DNA from: Ruminococcaceae bacterium UBA5423
GTDB taxonomy: Bacteria > Bacillota > Clostridia > Oscillospirales > Acutalibacteraceae
Direction: 5' to 3'
Assembly: GCA_002409375.1 (NCBI GenBank)
Contig: DHNF01000164.1
Coordinates: 1-8,297, forward strand
Length of the DNA stretch: 8,297 nt
Below the pieces are notes generated by a model that saw only the letters and a program-made list of their open reading frames with translations, ran no database searches and had not been told where the DNA came from. This document shows, in pieces, positions 5,468 through 8,297 of this stretch (the first letter of the stretch is position 1; each line of letters begins with the position of its first letter). Made by a program: the position numbers and the translations under genes.

Positions 5468-6736
5468 TTATTCATTGTGCAAGCCATTTTGCAAATCCTG
5501 CATTGCCTGTGCAGCGGTCTTTTGTCCCGCAAGTGCTGCAGCAACGGTATTGGGCCAAATAGTGTTAATCCATTCGGTTGTGGTGTCCAAAATTGGGAAT
5601 ATCCCTGCATGCGGTGCGCCTTCGATAGACACTTTCATAAATTTGTTTTTTTGGAACTCAGACATAGCCTGAACACGTTTACTGACAGGTACGTTCCCGG
5701 TCGTAGTGCACCATTTTTCTTGTCCTTTTCCCGTTGCGAGGTAAGCTAGCCATTCAAAAGCAGCATCTTTGTTGTCACAGGCTTCAAACATTACATTTTC
5801 AGTATCTCCCATTGATGTCCATTGCTTTACTCCCCCAGGAAACGGGAATGCTGCGACATCATCACCAAATGTTTCTACCATGCCGCCTGCCGAACCTATA
5901 TGGTGTATCGTCATTGCGGTTCTTCCTGATTTAAAGTTTGCAATAATTTCGTTAAACCCATCAGTCGGTGCTGTGGGTGGAACATATTTGTTTTTAAAAA
6001 GGTTTATAAAGTCCTGCATGCCGGCCACTGCTTGCGGAGTTGTGAAATCGCTGAAATCACCACCACGTGCCCAGATGAAACTGCCCCATGGCTCTTGACC
6101 ACCCTTGGCTCCCCTCATTCCAAACCCGTATACATCGGTGGTTCCGTTGTTGTCGGTATCACGAGTCAATTTTCTGCATGCCTCTAAAAATTGCTCATAC
6201 GTTTCGGGCACTGCAACATTTGCCTGTTCAAACATGGATGGACGATAATATACATACAATACCTGTGTGTTCCACGGCATCACGTATATACTATTGGTGC
6301 CGCCGGCTTCTCTCATAACATCGTAAAGACTGCTTTCGATATCGTCCTTATCTTCCCAGTCATCGATATAACCATCAAGTACCGCAAGCAAATTATTCGC
6401 GATAAACAAAGGAGTTGATGTCAGTTTCCATGCCGCAGTATCCGGTCCGCCTCCACCCATAGCAGCGGTAAACAGCGTTTCGCTATATCCTCCACCGTCC
6501 CACGGATATTCCTCTGCTGTCACTTTTATATTTTGATTGTTTTCCTTATTAAAATCGCTTACAATTTCCTGCATTTTTGCCGAATAATCTGAATTATCGG
6601 CCCAATACCAGTGAGTGATAGCAATAGGATTGCCTGTTTCGTTCGTAGAACTTGACTCGTCATCCTTTTTTTTACATCCTATTGCCGAAAAAACTAAGAA
6701 AAGAGCCGTCAATAAAAATATGGCCGTTTTTTTCAT
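5468..6736 (-). CDS. Sugar ABC transporter substrate-binding lipoprotein (family 1)
   Basis: This 422-residue lipoprotein is the extracellular solute-binding component of the adjacent CUT1-type permeases. The signal peptide MKKTAIFLLTALFLVFSAIG ends at the lipidated Cys21 (SAIGC). A charged/Ser-rich linker (KKKDDESSSTNETGN) follows, then the type-1 fold beginning ITHWYWADNSDY. GGGGPDTAAWKL (95-106) matches the common 'PDv' segment that leads to the hinge. Residues 193-201 (DTDNNGTTD, followed by VYGFG) form an EF-hand-like loop often seen in this family and a possible Ca2+ site. Many exposed Trp/Tyr residues suit sugar stacking. The start is ATG at 6736, with GGAGGAG 7 nt upstream and the signal peptide directly behind it; the frame is open for 35 more codons, but those are unlike a signal peptide. 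The bound sugar cannot be predicted. Confidence 0.94.
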   Translation of the reverse strand: MKKTAIFLLTALFLVFSAIGCKKKDDESSSTNETGNPIAITHWYWADNSDYSAKMQEIVSDFNKENNQNIKVTAEEYPWDGGGYSETLFTAAMGGGGPDTAAWKLTSTPLFIANNLLAVLDGYIDDWEDKDDIESSLYDVMREAGGTNSIYVMPWNTQVLYVYYRPSMFEQANVAVPETYEQFLEACRKLTRDTDNNGTTDVYGFGMRGAKGGQEPWGSFIWARGGDFSDFTTPQAVAGMQDFINLFKNKYVPPTAPTDGFNEIIANFKSGRTAMTIHHIGSAGGMVETFGDDVAAFPFPGGVKQWTSMGDTENVMFEACDNKDAAFEWLAYLATGKGQEKWCTTTGNVPVSKRVQAMSEFQKNKFMKVSIEGAPHAGIFPILDTTTEWINTIWPNTVAAALAGQKTAAQAMQDLQNGLHNE

Positions 6737-6815
6737 ATCTATCTCCTCCAAAATTTTCAGAATTTCGCACGGTTGATTCCGGCGTATCAGTTTAATTTTT
6801 TGCATTAATTGCAGC

Positions 6816-6821
6816 ATTATA
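6816..6821 (-). promoter_or_regulatory. Candidate -10 box of the sugar operon
   Basis: On the minus strand TATAAT (6821-6816) is a perfect -10 box, set in AT-rich DNA about 80 bp upstream of the binding-protein ATG. At 16-18 bp further upstream there is no good TTGACA; that position falls in the outer arm of the inverted repeat 6839-6870. A poor -35 box next to a dyad would fit an activated or repressed promoter. Confidence 0.5.
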
Positions 6822-6838
6822 CAAATAAAATTAAATAA

Positions 6839-6870
6839 CATAAGGGCACGGAAAATTCCGTGCCCTTATG
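6839..6870 (-). terminator. 15-bp inverted repeat upstream of the sugar-operon promoter
   Basis: The arms cataagggcacggaa (6839-6853) and ttccgtgcccttatg (6856-6870) are exact reverse complements with AA between them; the practical stem is about 13 bp with an AAAATT-type loop. On the minus strand it is followed by TTATTTAATTTTATT, a T-rich tract, so it may end transcription from the LysM-CAP gene. Because it also covers the -35 position of the sugar-operon promoter, it could instead be a regulator's operator. Either role is inferred. Confidence 0.6.
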
Positions 6871-6958
6871 CGGCGATATAATGCCGTAAATCAGCTTTTA
6901 TGCTAATATCTGATTAAAATTTTCAAGGTTTTTTTGTTTCAGGCAAAACCGACGGCAA

Positions 6959-6976
6959 GGCGGGTTGACACCCGCC
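6959..6976. repeat. GC-rich hairpin in the region after the LysM-CAP gene (copy 2)
   Basis: The arms GGCGGG and CCCGCC surround TTGACA. The stem and its left flank (AAGGCGGG) match the hairpin at 5376-5395, while the loop differs. Two copies in gaps 1.6 kb apart suggest a dispersed palindromic element of this genome. No T-run follows it in either direction. Confidence 0.7.
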
Positions 6977-7037
6977 AAGGAGTATAACATTGCCCGGCGC
7001 AAAAAAGACCGTAAGGTGTTTAGTTTTTAGTCGGATA

Positions 7038-7658
7038 TTAGTAAGCAGGTCTCATGAACATTTGTGTCCAATAAAGTGTACCGTTAGCCTTTTTAGCGGC
7101 ACCTACGCCTGTATGCGAGAAGGATTGTGACAGAATATTTGCCCTGTGACCGGGAGAGTTCATCCATGCGTTTACAACTTCCCTTGGGGTTCGCTGGCCA
7201 TAGGCGATGTTTTCGCCGGCCGAAGAAAATCTAAGACCGAAGTTTTCCATCATATTAAATGGTGAACCATAAGTGGGAGAATTGTGGGCAAAATAATTTC
7301 TGTTAATCATGTCCTGCGATTTATATCGCGCAACTCGTGACAATTCCCAATTGGTTGCTAAAGCAGGAATTCCGCGGCTGGTCCGTTCAATATTAATTAG
7401 ACGTATTACTTCGTTTTCAAGCGAGCTTAAAGGCGCGGCTTCTGGGATATAAATTTTTTGTCCGACATAAATTAAATCAGGGTTTTTAATTCCGGGGTTT
7501 GCTTTAATAAGCTCGGAAACACCAATTTCATATCGAACAGCAATTTTCCACATTGTATCGCCGCGTACTACAGTATGGGTTTTTCCCTGAGCGGCAACGC
7601 CAAAGCCTATGGCAAGCGAAATAATCAAAGCGGCAAACGTCGAAATGAGCTTCTTCAA
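7038..7658 (-). CDS. Secreted LysM-CAP (SCP/YkwD-like) protein
   Basis: This 206-residue exported protein has a signal peptide (MKKLISTFAALIISLAIGFG, then VAAQG) with cleavage probably after VAA (residue 23). One LysM domain spans about 28-72 (HTVVRGDTMWKIAVRYEIGV to IYVGQKIYIP) and binds peptidoglycan glycans. A CAP domain spans about 82-204. CAP signatures are intact: YFAHNSP with His125, GENIAYG with Glu149, WMNSPGHRANIL with His171, and TGVGAA followed by WTQMF. The protein matches bacterial YkwD/SafA-like proteins found in Clostridia and spore-formers, whose activity is poorly known. The start is TTG at 7658, with GGAGGTGA 5 nt upstream; the nearby ATG is in another frame and meets a stop. 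It seems to be a single-gene unit, preceded by a terminator, and has no evident link to sugar uptake. Confidence 0.93.
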   Translation of the reverse strand: MKKLISTFAALIISLAIGFGVAAQGKTHTVVRGDTMWKIAVRYEIGVSELIKANPGIKNPDLIYVGQKIYIPEAAPLSSLENEVIRLINIERTSRGIPALATNWELSRVARYKSQDMINRNYFAHNSPTYGSPFNMMENFGLRFSSAGENIAYGQRTPREVVNAWMNSPGHRANILSQSFSHTGVGAAKKANGTLYWTQMFMRPAY

Positions 7659-7692
7659 ATAATCACCTCCCGCATTATTTTTTGCTTTAAAA

Positions 7693-7733
7693 ATATTAAT
7701 AACCTTGCAAAATTATGTTTCGCAAGGTTATTA
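7693..7733 (-). terminator. Intrinsic terminator of the ThuA-like gene
   Basis: The arms taataaccttgc (7697-7708) and gcaaggttatta (7722-7733) pair perfectly. On minus-strand RNA the stem extends through a G-U pair and three A-U pairs to about 16 bp with a CAUAA loop. TATTTTT follows (7695-7689 side), as expected for an intrinsic terminator 28 bp after the ThuA-like stop. It separates that gene from the LysM-CAP gene. Confidence 0.8.
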
Positions 7734-7760
7734 AATACAATTTAATCAATTTAATTTTTA

Positions 7761-8231
7761 TTAATACCAACCAGGGTCTTTTCCCTGACTAACCCATTCT
7801 TCAACCGAAATATCATGCTTGCAATCAAGGGAATCACGGCGGTTTACCGGAGCCGCCCAGCGTACAGCATTACAGATTATGCGCTGTATAATGGGATTGT
7901 GATATGTCGGATTGGTCTCGTGACCCGGCTGAAAGTAGAAAACACGCCCCAATCCGCGAGTCCAGCAGCATCCCGAACGGAATACCTCTCCGCTTCTGAA
8001 CCATCCGGTAAAAACAAGGCTTTCGGGCTGCGGAATATCAAAAAACTCTCCGTACATTTCTTCATTTTCCAATTCAAAATACGGAGGAATACCGCCAGCT
8101 ATGGGATGTCCGGGATTAACACACCACACCCGCTCATATTCATTATCTCGCCATCGCAGTGAACAGCTTGTACCCATAAGCAGCTTGAAAGGCTTGGCAA
8201 AATGCGCTGAATGAAGGGCAATAAATCCCAT
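7761..8231 (-). CDS. ThuA-like domain protein, C-terminal part (5' end missing or disrupted)
   Basis: From the ATG at 8231 the frame gives 156 residues: [20 protein letters not shown], then [10 protein letters not shown] (about 59-68), [13 protein letters not shown] (77-89) and [18 protein letters not shown] (96-113). These are hallmarks of the ThuA family (trehalose-utilisation-type, glutamine-amidotransferase-like fold). Family members are usually about 240-260 residues, so roughly 90 N-terminal residues are absent. The ATG is probably internal: the upstream codons (ADRAEVNKG before MGF) still read like the family, and the frame is open to about 8282, where a stop (8285-8283) lies inside the suspicious fold-back at the window end. 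The family's biochemical role is poorly defined. In context it may belong to sugar metabolism, but it is separated from the sugar operon by the LysM-CAP gene and a terminator. Confidence 0.85.
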   Translation of the reverse strand: MGFIALHSAHFAKPFKLLMGTSCSLRWRDNEYERVWCVNPGHPIAGGIPPYFELENEEMYGEFFDIPQPESLVFTGWFRSGEVFRSGCCWTRGLGRVFYFQPGHETNPTYHNPIIQRIICNAVRWAAPVNRRDSLDCKHDISVEEWVSQGKDPGWY

Positions 8232-8297
8232 CCCCTTATTAACCTCTGCCCGATCAGCTGGCTTTAAAGGTTCAGGCAGAGGTTAATAAGGGGATGG
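8228..8297. repeat. Perfect 23-bp terminal fold-back at the window end
   Basis: Bases 8228-8250 and 8275-8297 are exact reverse complements, with a 24-nt loop (8251-8274). The left arm encodes family-like residues of the ThuA-like protein, so it is the genuine copy. The right arm runs to the very last base and puts a stop codon in the ThuA frame. This is most easily explained as an inverted chimera or assembly-graph end. Confidence 0.85.

Larger units (their letters stand above)
6737..7037 (-). other. 301-bp non-coding region upstream of the sugar operon
   Basis: No gene is supported here. On the minus strand it holds, in order: the 3' region after the LysM-CAP gene with a run of six T after ACCTTACGGT (weak terminator at best, about 7006-7020); the GC-rich hairpin at 6959-6976; a small CGGC/GCCG dyad at 6870-6885; the long inverted repeat at 6839-6870; a -10 box at 6816-6821; and a leader of roughly 70 nt to the binding-protein start. 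It is the natural control region of the sugar operon. Confidence 0.6.

Noticed and set aside
5769..6098. 109-codon plus-strand open frame
   Set aside because: It is antisense to the sugar-binding protein gene and has low-complexity, non-family-like composition.
6774..6789. Imperfect dyad tgattccggcgtatca in the binding-protein leader as an operator
   Set aside because: Only the outer TGAT/ATCA and one inner pair match; it does not fit a catabolite-repression (cre) consensus and could be chance.
6737..6841. A 35-codon N-terminal extension of the sugar-binding protein
   Set aside because: The extension precedes a clear lipoprotein signal peptide and ribosome binding site at 6736, contains the candidate -10 box region, and is not signal-like itself.
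6871..6881. Plus-strand TATAAT (in cgatataatgcc) as a promoter
   Set aside because: There is no credible -35 box and no plus-strand gene downstream.
7815..8162. 115-codon plus-strand open frame
   Set aside because: It is antisense to the ThuA-like gene, whose family motifs are clear.
1..8297. CRISPR array, tRNA, rRNA, insertion sequence or phage attachment site
   Set aside because: No regularly spaced repeats, tRNA-like folds, transposase or integrase motifs were seen in any frame.

Overview
The window looks like part of a chromosome of an anaerobic Firmicute of class Clostridia. The evidence is the rpmH-rnpA-yidD-yidC order, strong AGGAGG-type ribosome binding sites, TTG starts, a short lipoprotein signal on the sugar-binding protein, and a LysM+CAP secreted protein of a kind common in Clostridia. 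Family-level placement is not possible from the sequence alone. Every supported gene lies on the minus strand, so transcription runs from high to low coordinates.

The left part (1-1415) is the conserved RNase P/membrane-insertase operon: a sigma-A-like promoter, rpmH (L34), a short hairpin plus T-run, rnpA, yidD (overlapping rnpA by 4 bp) and yidC, which is cut by the window edge. No dnaA gene or DnaA-box cluster lies upstream of rpmH. The gap of about 220 bp (1322-1542) instead holds the promoter and a perfect 19-bp inverted repeat, and then another operon begins.

The centre (1543-6736) reads as one carbohydrate operon: lipoprotein sugar-binding protein, a 198-bp gap with a GC-rich hairpin, two sugar ABC permeases, a transketolase split into N- and C-terminal subunit genes, and an unrecognised 61-aa protein. 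The transporter has no ATPase gene here, so it probably uses a shared MsmK/UgpC-type ATPase encoded elsewhere. Coupling sugar uptake to a split transketolase suggests the imported sugar, or its phosphorylated product, is a ketose-type substrate cleaved by transketolase. The sugar cannot be named from this window. A -10 element and a long inverted repeat lie upstream of the binding-protein gene, and the ribosome binding site of the small last gene lies in a 10-bp stem.

The right part (7038-8297) carries a secreted LysM-CAP protein and the 3' part of a ThuA-like gene, each downstream of its own hairpin or terminator-like element. The last 70 bases form a perfect 23-bp fold-back that interrupts the ThuA reading frame. 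It looks more like a contig-end artefact than biology.
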